64,000 bases of DNA, from positions 248,001 to 312,000 of the forward strand of contig NZ_JARUIU010000003.1 in assembly GCF_029667115.1 (NCBI RefSeq), read 5' to 3'. This document shows positions 7,457-16,042 of the stretch, one piece after another (position 1 is the first letter of the stretch; each line of letters begins with the position of its first letter). Position numbers and translations under genes: made by a program. Below the pieces are notes generated by a model that saw only the letters and a list, made by a program, of their open reading frames with translations, searched no databases and was not told the origin of the DNA. Source of the DNA: Jeotgalibacillus sp. ET6 (GTDB taxonomy: Bacteria; Bacillota; Bacilli; Bacillales; Jeotgalibacillaceae).

Positions 7457-8395
7457 TTGAAAACGAAAAAATTAGGTCAAAGCGATTTAGAAGTGTCAGC
7501 TATTGGATTAGGGTTGATGGGGATGTCACCATTGTACGGTCAAGTTAATGATGAGGAGTCTATTCGAACAATTCACCACGCATTAGACTTAGGGGTTACA
7601 TTGCTTGATACAGCCGATGTATATGGCAATGGCCATAACGAGCAATTACTTGGCAAGGCATTGAAGGGTCGACGGGAACAAGCTGTTATTGCGAGCAAAT
7701 TTGGGTTTAGCCCAAACTTTGAAGGCATCTTTGGCCATCCTGATTACGTTAAAGAGGCTATTGATAAGAGTCTTAAGCGATTAGATGTTGACTATATCGA
7801 TTTGTATTATCAGCACCGTGTCGATCCCAATGTTCCTATAGAAGAAACAGTAGGAGCGATGGCAGATTTGGTACAGGCAGGTAAAGTACGGGCGATCGGT
7901 TTATCAGAAGCAACGCCTGAGCAAATCCATCGGGCACATGCGACACATCCAATTACGGCTTTGCAAACCGAATATTCTCTATGGAGCCGTGAAGTGGAAT
8001 CTGAAATTTTACCGATAGTCAACGAACTTGGTATTAGCTTTATCGCGTACAGCCCTTTAAGCAGAGGGTTTTTATCAGGAGAACTGAAAAAATATGAAGA
8101 TTTGGAAGAAACGGATGTGCGTCGAGGTCTTCCTCGTTTCCAACCAGAAAACTTCTCTAAAAATGTGGAATTAGTCGATAAGATTAAGGAAATGGCTTTG
8201 GAAAAAAATTGCACACCTTCCCAATTGGCTATTGCTTGGACTATGGCTCACGGAGCTTTGCCGATTCCAGGAACGAAACGCATCAAATATCTAGAAGAAA
8301 ACATCGAATCTTTAAAGGTCCAACTGACTTCTGAAGATTTACAACGCATCAATGCAATCATGCCAAGTGATGCCGCACTTGGAGGCCGGTATTAA
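7457..8395 (+). CDS. Aldo/keto reductase (312 aa)
   Basis: A TIM-barrel NADPH-dependent oxidoreductase that reduces aldehydes or ketones. The catalytic tetrad is visible as D and Y in [12 protein letters not shown] in IASKFGF and H in YYQHRVD; the cofactor-binding C-terminus has PIPGTKR. The TTG at 7457 (after AAAGGATGAG, six-base spacing) gives [13 protein letters not shown], the usual family N-terminus. An upstream ATG at 7412 would add 15 residues, but its Shine-Dalgarno would sit at the predicted transcription start. Probably controlled by the MerR protein encoded just upstream; a stress or electrophile detoxification role is inferred. Confidence 0.9.
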   Translation: MKTKKLGQSDLEVSAIGLGLMGMSPLYGQVNDEESIRTIHHALDLGVTLLDTADVYGNGHNEQLLGKALKGRREQAVIASKFGFSPNFEGIFGHPDYVKEAIDKSLKRLDVDYIDLYYQHRVDPNVPIEETVGAMADLVQAGKVRAIGLSEATPEQIHRAHATHPITALQTEYSLWSREVESEILPIVNELGISFIAYSPLSRGFLSGELKKYEDLEETDVRRGLPRFQPENFSKNVELVDKIKEMALEKNCTPSQLAIAWTMAHGALPIPGTKRIKYLEENIESLKVQLTSEDLQRINAIMPSDAALGGRY

Positions 8396-8410
8396 TAATT
8401 GATCGATTAA

Positions 8411-8446
8411 GAAAAAACTCAACCTTCATTTGGTTGAGTTTTTTTC
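8411..8446 (+). terminator. Terminator after aldo/keto reductase
   Basis: AAAAAACTCAACC pairs with GGTTGAGTTTTTTT around a seven-base loop. Confidence 0.9.
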
Positions 8447-8501
8447 ATCGACCGTTTGGTTCTTCTTGCCTTCTTTAGATTGCAGGTGTGCGAACAAAAG
8501 T

Positions 8502-8831
8502 CTATTTTTCGCCATACAACCGCCTTGCGTCATCCCCGTTACATCGTTTGATTATCTTTTCTACTTTATACATCTCTTCAAGTACCGGATGATGGTAATC
8601 ACTGCTGCTGTCCAAAAAGGCTCTGGCACCTCCAATAACTTTGAGATCTGATGACTCTATATCTGATGCGTCCTGTGATTTCCTAACCAATACAAGCGCC
8701 GTCTGATATCTTTTCATCAAGAGCTCCACCATCGAACCAGGCCGCTCCAGCCGTTCTTTCTCCAGCATGCTAAGCACGTTTTGAATTGATTCTTCTAACT
8801 CTTTCATATTACATATGGTTTCATCTTTCAT
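8502..8831 (-). CDS. Small helical protein, dispersed family member B (109 aa)
   Basis: Soluble, charged and helical. The C-terminal block GGARAFLDSSSDYHHPVLEEM matches in spacing the RAYLE...DDPLIIEL block of the protein at 1986-2285 and the YHNPLIDEM block of that at 25859-26137. The ATG follows a near-perfect AAAGGAGGTGCAAAAGG. It is a single convergent gene between an aldo/keto reductase and a transporter, away from any toxin gene. Function unknown. Confidence 0.75.
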   Translation of the reverse strand: MKDETICNMKELEESIQNVLSMLEKERLERPGSMVELLMKRYQTALVLVRKSQDASDIESSDLKVIGGARAFLDSSSDYHHPVLEEMYKVEKIIKRCNGDDARRLYGEK

Positions 8832-8925
8832 CCTTTTGCACCTCCTTTGTTAAGCGCTGCAACTCTATCATTCTAGTATTCAGGTATATTTACTTTTTTC
8901 CAGCTACATGGTACCTTTACCTTTT

Positions 8926-8939
8926 CGCAAACGCTTTCA
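8926..8939 (+). promoter_or_regulatory. Candidate cre (CcpA) site
   Basis: CGCAAACGCTTTCA matches the catabolite-responsive element consensus at about 12 of 14 positions and lies just ahead of the transporter's RBS, where CcpA binding would block transcription. Confidence 0.4.
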
Positions 8940-8958
8940 ATAAAAGGAGGAGTATCAT

Positions 8959-10383
8959 GTGGAGACCAGACAAAAAATAGGGCTGTTTTTAGGGCCTTTA
9001 CTGTTTGCTGTTTTTTATTTCATCCCCTCTATCACGGGGTTAGGGGATGAGCCGAGGGCCGTACTTGCGGTCACACTTTGGGTTGCTGCCTGGTGGATTA
9101 CAGAGGCTATGCCGATTCCGGCGACGTCATTGATGCCGATTTTTTTGCTTCCGATTGCTGGCGGCGCTGATCAAAGCACCGCAGCGATGGCCTACGCCGA
9201 TCCGATTGTCTTTATGTACATGGGCGGCTTTACAATTGCCCTCGCGATACAGAAATGGAATTTACATAGAAGAATTGCCATGTTTATTTTATCGTATGTC
9301 GGCACCGGCAGTCAGCGGATCATCCTCGGAATCATTATTGCCACCGCGGGATTGTCGATGTGGATTTCAAATGCAGCGACAGCTCTCATGATGCTTCCGA
9401 TTGCTCTTGCCTTAATAGAAGAAATTAAAGAGAAAAACTTTTTTGATGAGGCCTCGCTCAACCGCTTTGCAAAAAGTCTGCTGCTGACGGTTGCCTATGC
9501 AGCTTCCATCGGCGGTCTTGCAACGATTATAGGATCTGTTCCAAACGCTGTTTTTGTGGCGGTTGCCTCAAACAGCTTAGACCGCACCGTCACGTTCTTT
9601 GACTGGTTTTTATTCGGCTTTCCACTGACGCTTATTTTACTTACAGGAATGTATTTCTACATGACCAAAATTCAATTTAAAGTGGAAAACCAAAAGGACA
9701 TCTCCTCCGACTTTGCAAAGAATCAGTTAAAAGAGCTTGGACCGATGTCTTACGAGGAAAAAGCGGTATTAACGGTTTTCTCTGTCGTTGGGTTTCTCTG
9801 GATGTCCAGCGGTTTCCTGCCGGAAGCGTATACGCTGTCTGATACCTCGATCTCCATGATCGGTGCTGTATCTATGTTTCTTTTCCCAGCGAAACAGGAA
9901 AAGGGCGGGCTCATGATATGGGAGGATATGAAACAGCTTCCGTGGGGCATTTTGCTGCTGTTTGGAGGCGGTCTTTCGCTTGCTGCAGCCTTTGAATCGT
10001 CAAACCTGACTGAATGGTTCGGCGGATTATTAGAAGGACTTGGTGTTTTGCCTTTCATCGTCATCTTGATTGCTCTTGCTGCTATTGTTCTATTTATGAC
10101 TGAAATCATGTCTAATACCGCAGTTTCGAATATGCTTCTCCCGGTAAGCATTGGACTGGCTCTTGCCATTGGTGTTGATCCTTATCCCATAATGGCAATT
10201 GTGGCATTAACCGCTTCATGCGCCTTCATGCTGCCGATCTCAACGCCGCCAAATGCCGCGGTTTTCAGCTCGGACTATCTAACGATTAACGATATGGTGA
10301 AAGCCGGATTCTGGATGAATATCCTCTCCATCTTCGTGATCGTTCTATTCGTCTATTTCTGGCAGCCTGTGGTGTTAAACTAG
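8959..10383 (+). CDS. SLC13/DASS family Na+-coupled dicarboxylate transporter (474 aa)
   Basis: A polytopic membrane protein with about 11-12 segments. The DASS signatures are visible: the SNAATALMMLP motif near residue 140 and EIMSNTAVSNMLLP near 385 are the two SNT-type substrate/sodium sites, and ISTPPNAAVFSS near 430 is the family C-terminal motif. Family members import succinate, malate and fumarate with sodium. The start is a GTG at 8959, seven bases after AAAGGAGGAG; an ATG two bases upstream is out of frame and opens only a seven-codon ORF. A candidate cre site upstream suggests glucose repression. A terminator follows directly, so it is monocistronic. Confidence 0.9.
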   Translation: METRQKIGLFLGPLLFAVFYFIPSITGLGDEPRAVLAVTLWVAAWWITEAMPIPATSLMPIFLLPIAGGADQSTAAMAYADPIVFMYMGGFTIALAIQKWNLHRRIAMFILSYVGTGSQRIILGIIIATAGLSMWISNAATALMMLPIALALIEEIKEKNFFDEASLNRFAKSLLLTVAYAASIGGLATIIGSVPNAVFVAVASNSLDRTVTFFDWFLFGFPLTLILLTGMYFYMTKIQFKVENQKDISSDFAKNQLKELGPMSYEEKAVLTVFSVVGFLWMSSGFLPEAYTLSDTSISMIGAVSMFLFPAKQEKGGLMIWEDMKQLPWGILLLFGGGLSLAAAFESSNLTEWFGGLLEGLGVLPFIVILIALAAIVLFMTEIMSNTAVSNMLLPVSIGLALAIGVDPYPIMAIVALTASCAFMLPISTPPNAAVFSSDYLTINDMVKAGFWMNILSIFVIVLFVYFWQPVVLN

Positions 10384-10391
10384 GATATCAG

Positions 10392-10430
10392 CAGCACCGT
10401 GTGATCATTCATACGGTGCTGTTTGTTTTA
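10392..10430 (+). terminator. Terminator after the dicarboxylate transporter
   Basis: Nine-base perfect stem CAGCACCGT/ACGGTGCTG followed by TTTGTTTT. Confidence 0.85.
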
Positions 10431-10458
10431 AATAGAAAGACGGTATCTATTTCTATAG

Positions 10459-10484
10459 TATCTTGAACTAATATCTTGAACTAA
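10459..10484 (+). repeat. 13-bp tandem duplication
   Basis: TATCTTGAACTAA occurs twice without a gap, about 75 bp upstream of the lipoprotein gene. TTGAAC in each copy could act as a -35 box, so the duplication may alter the promoter. Confidence 0.8.
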
Positions 10485-10559
10485 ATGGTAGATAAAGCAA
10501 ATGATTAAATGACTGTATGTTACAATTTTTAACAAGATCAGTATTAAGGGGGTTGAACT

Positions 10560-10958
10560 GTGAGACGTATTTTATCTTGTTTTCTGCTTTTAATTTTCTT
10601 CGCATTGATTTCTGCTTGTGACAATACTGACAGTAATAGTGAAGTGATGTTCAGCGGTGAAAGTGATCACTGGGAGGGAGAAATTATTTTAGATGAAGAA
10701 ACGGATATTACTAATTTATATTTAACACCTAATGAAATAGCTGAAGAAAATTTGAAAGAAATCGTGGTTGATATTAGCCGTGGTCAAAGAAAAATAGGGT
10801 TAGAGGCAGAATCCCATAAAGAAAATGAACCACTCAGAATTCAAATACCTGAAGATGTGTTTGACGATACGACGGAAGTAAAGTCATTAGATGTTACGGT
10901 TTCATGGGATCAAGATGATAATACTGAGTCTTTTGAGTTAGTGAAAAATATCAATTAA
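10560..10958 (+). CDS. Small lipoprotein of unknown function (132 aa)
   Basis: The N-terminus has two arginines, a 15-residue hydrophobic stretch and the lipobox LISAC with cysteine near residue 20, so it should be exported and lipid-anchored outside the membrane. The mature part is acidic and beta-rich (repeated short strands such as WEGEIIL and LDVTVSWD). Start GTG at 10560 follows AAGGGGGTTGAACT. It stands alone with no terminator I can identify. No family recognised. Confidence 0.75.
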   Translation: MRRILSCFLLLIFFALISACDNTDSNSEVMFSGESDHWEGEIILDEETDITNLYLTPNEIAEENLKEIVVDISRGQRKIGLEAESHKENEPLRIQIPEDVFDDTTEVKSLDVTVSWDQDDNTESFELVKNIN

Positions 10959-11211
10959 TTTCTTTATCTTACTTATAAAATGTATAAAGTAGAGTTGCTG
11001 AAATTCTCTTTTTAAAAAAGCAATTTCATAAGCTTTTGATGGCTTAAGAACTATAAATTAGTAAAATTATGTAACTATTTACACGTTCCTGCAGAAATCC
11101 CACAGAGGATAGCCACAGCTATTATGACATCTCCAGTTAAACAGACTAATCGTTCAAGAAGAAGCACATAACCCAATTTGCTATTACCTTTTTGTTCAGT
11201 CCAAAATCATA

Positions 11212-11352
11212 TTAAAATAATCTCTCTAACACTTGTGTTATTACTCCATAAGTAACTATGCTCAGAAAGATGGTGGATCCTAAAACGAGATAAAACTTTT
11301 CTTTCGTCATCGTTATTATGTTGTCACTGCTCTCTTCTTTGTTCTGTGACAT
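11212..11352 (-). CDS. Small membrane protein (46 aa)
   Basis: A short ORF starting MSQNKEESSDNIITMTKEKF and followed by one hydrophobic helix (LVLGSTIFLSIVTYGVI). The ATG at 11352 is preceded by AAAGGTGGTTTATTTACA, a strong site at correct spacing. The next upstream minus-strand gene (11464-11826) also encodes a small membrane protein, and the two may form a transcript. No family recognised; the support is RBS plus membrane-helix composition. Confidence 0.55.
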   Translation of the reverse strand: MSQNKEESSDNIITMTKEKFYLVLGSTIFLSIVTYGVITQVLERLF

Positions 11353-11463
11353 TGTAAATAAACCACCTTTCAGATTAGACTAAAATTCAACCCAATCATT
11401 CGTATAAACCCTTAGAAATCCCTTCAAAATTCTCAACATAACACTGCATTTTCAGTATTTTCG

Positions 11464-11826
11464 CTAAAAGACCTCGCCCCCAATTGATGAAGACAAAAAG
11501 ATCGCAACACTAACGCCAAAAAGTAAGATCGTAGAGACAAGCAGTAACGTAAAATGTTCCTTTTTCTTATCCCTTACCATTTCAACTAACTGAACCGTAT
11601 TTGATAACCCTAAGAAAAAAAGCATACTGAAAAGTAAGTAATCTATATTAGTTTCTGCAGAATTATCAAGTATAATTGCTGTATATAGAACTCGAATGGC
11701 AAAATACACTGCCAGTATATTGATCACTAACTTTAAGAGAAACAAACCTTTGCTTTTCCTATAGTCTTTTTGAATCGTATCCAGTATTCTTATTTTTCGA
11801 ATACGCCTCACCCCTTCTCTTATCAT
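11464..11826 (-). CDS. Small multi-pass membrane protein, DUF3953-like (120 aa)
   Basis: Three to four predicted membrane helices after a basic N-terminus. The pattern SMLFFLGLSN...VEMVRDKKKE then a final hydrophobic helix is like the short Bacillus DUF3953-type membrane proteins, as is the protein at 55139-55375. The start is unsure: the ATG at 11826 has a weak upstream site, and a GTG five codons in overlaps AGAAGGGG. Function unknown. Confidence 0.6.
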   Translation of the reverse strand: MIREGVRRIRKIRILDTIQKDYRKSKGLFLLKLVINILAVYFAIRVLYTAIILDNSAETNIDYLLFSMLFFLGLSNTVQLVEMVRDKKKEHFTLLLVSTILLFGVSVAIFLSSSIGGEVF

Positions 11827-11949
11827 TTAGTAAGATATTGGTATATAAGGATATTGTACAGGTCCTTTCCATCCTCATCAACCGATGATTTTAGTGAAGA
11901 AGGAAAGCGCTGCACAAAAGAATTAAGCAATTGCATAAATGCGATTTGA

Positions 11950-12102
11950 ATTATTTTAAGAAGCAACCTCTTCCCTATTCATCCTGACAAAATAGCTTTA
12001 TATGTAGTAAGTATTATTGGGTTGGTTGCAGCAATTTTAATCCTAATAATCGGATTTTTGAAGAAAGATAATGGCATTAAACAATACCGTAATGACTCTT
12101 AA
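11950..12102 (+). pseudogene. Possible remnant of a small membrane protein
   Basis: An open frame of 50 codons without any plausible start or RBS encodes one strongly hydrophobic helix (LYVVSIIGLVAAILILIIGF) and a basic tail ending in a stop. It looks like the C-terminus of a membrane protein that lost its beginning. Chance cannot be excluded. The rest of 11827-12281 holds no gene I can support. Confidence 0.25.
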
Positions 12103-12171
12103 AATCATAAATAAAACTCTTAAAAATAGTTAAATCCTTAAACAAAATGAATCAATTCAGACCAGAAATAT

Positions 12172-12217
12172 AAGGAGTCTTACGAATGAATTTGATTCGC
12201 AAGACTCCTTTTATTTT
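12172..12217. terminator. Terminator, probably bidirectional
   Basis: AAGGAGTCTT pairs with AAGACTCCTT, extended by CGAAT/ATTCG, with TTTTATTTTT on the plus side. It separates the small-membrane-protein area from the hydrolase gene, whose 3' end it faces. Confidence 0.75.
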
Positions 12218-12281
12218 TGCTATTTTCCTACTCCAATAACTTTAGCTACGTGTGAAATGAATGGTTCCTACTTTTTATTCC

Positions 12282-13139
12282 TTATAGACGTTCTTGCAAA
12301 AACTGCTTAATTAAAATAGCGCTTGTTTTCAGATCTTCTTCTAATGGGAAATGACCAGTATTCAATAAATGCACTTCGCAGTCATTAAGGTCCTTCTGAA
12401 ATGCCAGAGCACCCTCTGGTCCGAAAAACATGTCATTTTTGCCCCAAATAGCTAGTGTGGGCGGCTGGTGGGTCCGGAAGAACTCCTGCCAATTTGGATA
12501 CTGTTTTACGTTATTTCTATAGTCATATTGCAAAGCAAGCTGGATCTCGTCATTTCCGGGACGATTTAAAACAAACTGATCCATATTCCAAGCATCCGGA
12601 CTAATATGTTCAGGGTTGCGAGTACCGTTTGTGTATTGATACTTTGTAAAATCTTCAGATAAAAGGAATCTAATTTTGTTCTTATTGTCCTCACTAGGAT
12701 TTTCCCAATAGCTGCGTACAGGGTCCCAAGCGGGCAGTAAACCCTCCTCATAAGCATTTCCGTTTTGGGTTACAATGGCTTGGATACGCTCAGGGTGGTC
12801 GTACGCCAGCCTGAATCCCACTGGAGCACCATAATCATGTACGTAAATACTAAATTTCTCTAAGTTTAATTGCTCCACAAATTCATTGATGAGAAAGGCA
12901 AAGTTACTAAATGTGTATTCGAACTCATTTATATCCGGCTGACCGCTGTTCCCAAACCCTGGATAATCTGGTGCCACAACATGAAACTCCTCCATTAATT
13001 CGGGTATTAAGTTTCTATACATATGCGAAGAGGAAGGAAAACCATGAAGCAACAAAATGGTTGGATTTCCCCTTTGACCTGCTTCTCGATAGAAGATATC
13101 CACGCCCTTAACACTAACCGTTTTATGATTAACTAACAT
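12282..13139 (-). CDS. Alpha/beta hydrolase, haloalkane dehalogenase/epoxide hydrolase-like (285 aa)
   Basis: Oxyanion-hole motif LLHGFPSSS near residue 32; the nucleophile elbow reads VHDYGAPVG near residue 102, so the nucleophile is aspartate rather than serine. That places it with haloalkane/fluoroacetate dehalogenases and epoxide hydrolases. Further on are the acid in WGKNDMFFG and the catalytic histidine in NTGHFPLEED. Length is normal for the family. It diverges from a CGNR regulator gene across a 183-bp region with a palindrome, which suggests the regulator controls it. Substrate unknown. Confidence 0.88.
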   Translation of the reverse strand: MLVNHKTVSVKGVDIFYREAGQRGNPTILLLHGFPSSSHMYRNLIPELMEEFHVVAPDYPGFGNSGQPDINEFEYTFSNFAFLINEFVEQLNLEKFSIYVHDYGAPVGFRLAYDHPERIQAIVTQNGNAYEEGLLPAWDPVRSYWENPSEDNKNKIRFLLSEDFTKYQYTNGTRNPEHISPDAWNMDQFVLNRPGNDEIQLALQYDYRNNVKQYPNWQEFFRTHQPPTLAIWGKNDMFFGPEGALAFQKDLNDCEVHLLNTGHFPLEEDLKTSAILIKQFLQERL

Positions 13140-13217
13140 ATTACCACCTCATACCTTTTATTTTGAACTCCTAAAGAGGTCAATCAATTTTACAGCATCC
13201 AATTTATAAATCTTTTA

Positions 13218-13249
13218 TATAACCACTAAAAAGTATTTTAGAAGTTATA
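13218..13249. promoter_or_regulatory. Palindromic operator between hydrolase and CGNR genes
   Basis: TATAACCACTAAAA and TTTTAGAAGTTATA form a near-perfect inverted repeat around AGTA (two mismatches). A third half-site, TTTTTAGAGGTTATAA, overlaps the -10 box at 13298-13303. The arrangement suggests control of both divergent genes by one DNA-binding protein. Confidence 0.5.
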
Positions 13250-13275
13250 AATTAACCTACACCACCTTTTCTAAC

Positions 13276-13303
13276 TTGTCAAATTGTTTTTAGAGGTTAT
13301 AAT
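13276..13303 (+). promoter_or_regulatory. Promoter of the CGNR regulator gene
   Basis: TTGTCA and a perfect TATAAT with a 16-bp spacer; the -10 is embedded in the third operator half-site. Confidence 0.7.
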
Positions 13304-13322
13304 TGTACTGAGGTGATAAATT

Positions 13323-13907
13323 ATGGATCAATCAATACTCACTTTAGGTGGGACGTCTTGGATTAACCTTGTTAATACAACGTACATTTCTAATAAACAA
13401 AAGATTGACATCTTAGCTGATGCATCAGGCGCTCTTCAATGGCTGAAAGAAAATCATCTACTCCGAGAGTCTGATCTGGCAGCTTTAGAAAAAAAGGAAG
13501 TACTGGATTCTTTACTTGTTGAGCTTGAATCCATCCGTACTCTTTGTAGCACTATATTGTCTGAGATTGAACAAGGAGAAGAGCATTCACTCCACACCAC
13601 CAATAAATTGAAAAAAATAGCCGAAAGCCTGCAAGTAAGCCTGGCCATCCATTCTGAAAGTGAAAAATTGAAGATGACAGTTGAAGGGGCAACGGTTGAA
13701 GATCACGTAATGTACCACATTATAGACTCTATTATGACTACTTTTGAAAACACCTCTCCCGGTCGTATCCGGAAGTGTAATCATGAAGAATGCAAACTCT
13801 ATTTCGTTGATACATCTAAAGGAGGAAAGAGACGCTGGTGCAGCATGGAGCTATGCGGAAACCGCAAAAAAGCAGCGGAGTTCTATTCAAAGAAAAAGAA
13901 AAAGTAA
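13323..13907 (+). CDS. CGNR zinc-finger (ABATE domain) regulator (194 aa)
   Basis: The N-terminal domain (LGGTSWINLVNT) is the usual opening of ABATE-domain proteins; the C-terminal finger has Cys residues in RKCNHEECKLYFVD and RRWCSMELCGNR, the CGNR signature at about residues 150-190, followed by a lysine-rich tail. These proteins are thought to be stress-responsive transcription regulators. The ATG follows GAGGTGATAAATT. It diverges from the alpha/beta hydrolase gene and probably regulates it and itself through the palindrome between them. Confidence 0.88.
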   Translation: MDQSILTLGGTSWINLVNTTYISNKQKIDILADASGALQWLKENHLLRESDLAALEKKEVLDSLLVELESIRTLCSTILSEIEQGEEHSLHTTNKLKKIAESLQVSLAIHSESEKLKMTVEGATVEDHVMYHIIDSIMTTFENTSPGRIRKCNHEECKLYFVDTSKGGKRRWCSMELCGNRKKAAEFYSKKKKK

Positions 13908-14107
13908 TACTGGGAGCGTATATCACAAGCGATTGAAAAAAGTTCTTCCCTGAACGAGCAGATTAAAACGTTATAACCTTCATTAGCATAGAAAAGAAAT
14001 TAAGCGGCTTTCAAATAAAAGATCCTTTTAGAGAAAGTGTAATTATAAAGTTAGTGGATTGTGAAAATACTAACTTAGTTCCAATGGAGGATTTCTCATG
14101 TAATTGG

Positions 14108-14142
14108 AAAACCCCCTACATAATTCTGTAAGGGGTTTTTTC
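14108..14142. terminator. Bidirectional terminator
   Basis: AAAACCCC-C-TACA and TGTA-A-GGGGTTTT pair, with T-runs on both strands. It serves the DUF2785 gene and possibly plus-strand transcription from the CGNR gene. Confidence 0.8.
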
Positions 14143-14995
14143 AACACATTTTTGATAGGGCCTGTTCAATACTATTTTGAAGTGCTAGTAGTTTAGAATT
14201 TCTATGTATTTTAATGTAAAAACTTTTTAAAAATGTTTTTACATTAAACACTAAGAACCAATACTTTTCACTCTCTAGCTGCTCCTTTTGATTCTTTAAT
14301 TTAATCGGTAAGTGCTGGATTAATTCTTCTATTTTTTGAACGGTCAGTCCTCTATCCAGCATTTCAAGTATAGGTATGATTAACCTTTCTTCTTCATCGT
14401 GAACATAGACCGTTTTGGATATTAGAATCTTGTTCCACAATGTCCCTAGTATTTCCGGATAGCAATCGGTGTTTAACTTTGGATTTTTCACCAATTCACC
14501 AAAAGTGTCAGCTACATGTGCAACACTGTGGGCCCACCCTTTATCAGTGACGTATCCTCTTAAATCCTTCTCCTGGTTCATGTATGTAATTAAGTTCTCC
14601 TTAATTGCAGTAACTGTGCTTGATGATAAAAAATTTTCTTGATTATCTCTGTACAAAATCAATGCGATTAAAAGTGTACTAAACGCTCTTGTGAAGACTG
14701 TATCTGTTTCTTCTTCACCGATTCCTTTAAAAATCAGTTCACTCAAGCAAGCATTTAATAGTTCCTTTAATAGTTCAGATTCTAGATGATTACTCTCAAT
14801 TATCAATCTGTAAAACGAGGTATATATCAATTGATCTCGGAGTTCAGCATCTGTAGAGCCGATATGCTCTAGCATAGACATGACTATCAATAACCGATCC
14901 ACCTCTTGCCAATCGCTATCTCCATGTTTAATCTTAGTTAATATATTTTTAAGTTCACATTCACTCAAAGAAACTTTTCCTGATAATAAACCCAT
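14141..14995 (-). CDS. DUF2785 family protein (284 aa)
   Basis: All-helical soluble protein. The conserved block DLRGYVTDKGWAHSVAHVAD at about residues 150-170, followed by ELVKNP, is the hallmark of DUF2785. The function of the family is not known. The ATG at 14995 (AAAAGGGG, six-base gap) is preferred to that at 15001, which touches the ribosome binding site. It is monocistronic, with a terminator at its 3' end. Confidence 0.8.
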   Translation of the reverse strand: MGLLSGKVSLSECELKNILTKIKHGDSDWQEVDRLLIVMSMLEHIGSTDAELRDQLIYTSFYRLIIESNHLESELLKELLNACLSELIFKGIGEEETDTVFTRAFSTLLIALILYRDNQENFLSSSTVTAIKENLITYMNQEKDLRGYVTDKGWAHSVAHVADTFGELVKNPKLNTDCYPEILGTLWNKILISKTVYVHDEEERLIIPILEMLDRGLTVQKIEELIQHLPIKLKNQKEQLESEKYWFLVFNVKTFLKSFYIKIHRNSKLLALQNSIEQALSKMC

Positions 14996-15110
14996 AAACA
15001 TCCCCTTTTACTACTCGCCTTCTTTTCGAGGGTCAATACCAACTGAAGGTATTCAACCTTTGGAAGGATCTTATTTGAATGTCTTGATAATAGATCCAAT
15101 TAAATTTCAC

Positions 15111-15653
15111 CTACTTTACAACACGGTATCGCAGGTGGGTTTCGCTCGCAAAGGCAGCTGTTTCTATCCGCTCCAACTTAATCTGCTGTCCAAGCCCGCC
15201 AAATAATGAAATGCCCTCACCCAGCAGCAGCGGTACTACATGTAGTTGAATTTCATCCACGAGCCCAAGCTTTAGGCACTGCCGGGAGATGCTGCCTCCC
15301 AGAATCGCTACACTCTTTTCACCGGCAGCAGCTTTAGCCGCTTCGACTGCATGCGTAATGTCATCAACGACAAACGTATAGGTGATGCCGTCCCTTTCAA
15401 TCGGTTCACGAGCCTCATGAGTCATCTCAAATACCGGAATCTTTAGCATACCGCCGTACGGTATCTCCCCTTCCTCAATGGTCTGCGTTTTGTTAGCACC
15501 ACCTACTATGGCTCCTAATTCTTTCATCACGTTGCTTACCAGCTCTCCATCTTCGTCCACAGACGAAAAGCCGAACATCCAATCAATTCCTCCGTCAGGA
15601 TCGGCCATAAAGCCATCAAGTGTTATGGTCGCATGAACAATAACTTTCCCCAT
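15111..15653 (-). CDS. Dihydrofolate reductase-like (RibD C-terminal domain) protein (180 aa)
   Basis: N-terminus MGKVIVHATITLDGFMADPD and the later blocks ILGGSISRQCL and HVVPLLLGEGISLF are typical of the YwjB/YyaP-like RibD_C family, NADPH-binding reductases related to DHFR. The physiological substrate is usually unknown. The ATG at 15653 behind GGGAGGCAGTAAA is better than the longer frame to 15689. Single gene. Confidence 0.85.
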   Translation of the reverse strand: MGKVIVHATITLDGFMADPDGGIDWMFGFSSVDEDGELVSNVMKELGAIVGGANKTQTIEEGEIPYGGMLKIPVFEMTHEAREPIERDGITYTFVVDDITHAVEAAKAAAGEKSVAILGGSISRQCLKLGLVDEIQLHVVPLLLGEGISLFGGLGQQIKLERIETAAFASETHLRYRVVK

Positions 15654-15951
15654 TTTACTGCCTCCCTCATCCTTTATTTCTGTCGGCAACCTAACTAACA
15701 GCAGCCTTAAGGTTATTAATCGATCGTTTGTATATAGTAATTTATTCTATACCATATCAAAATCCCCTTCTTGTTGAACTAAACTACCTTTTACTTGAAT
15801 TTAAAAAAGCGTTTCTTGCTATAGAAACACACCCCTAAGTTCAACAGGAATTAATCCTAATAAAGCCTGTCGGGAAGATTCCTTTGTCCTTCATTTAGTA
15901 AACCATCGTTAATGTTGAAAACCGTTTCTATTCTCATCCCTAAAAAACCAC
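15654..15951. other. Intergenic stretch without recognised genes
   Basis: AT-rich sequence upstream of the reductase gene and downstream of the clpP terminator. I see no ORF with a credible start, no repeat and no RNA motif. Confidence 0.5.
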
Positions 15952-16005
15952 TAAAAAACTGCACCTCCAAAATTGTTAGTTGTTTGTCTAACAAGTGGGG
16001 TGCAG
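15952..16005 (-). terminator. Terminator of the sigma-clpP operon
   Basis: CTGCACC...CTTGTTAG pairs with CTAACA...GGAGGTGCAG and ends in TTTTTT on the minus strand. Confidence 0.85.
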
Positions 16006-16042
16006 ATCATAACTTTATTCAGTGGTTGTTTCATTCACTGGA

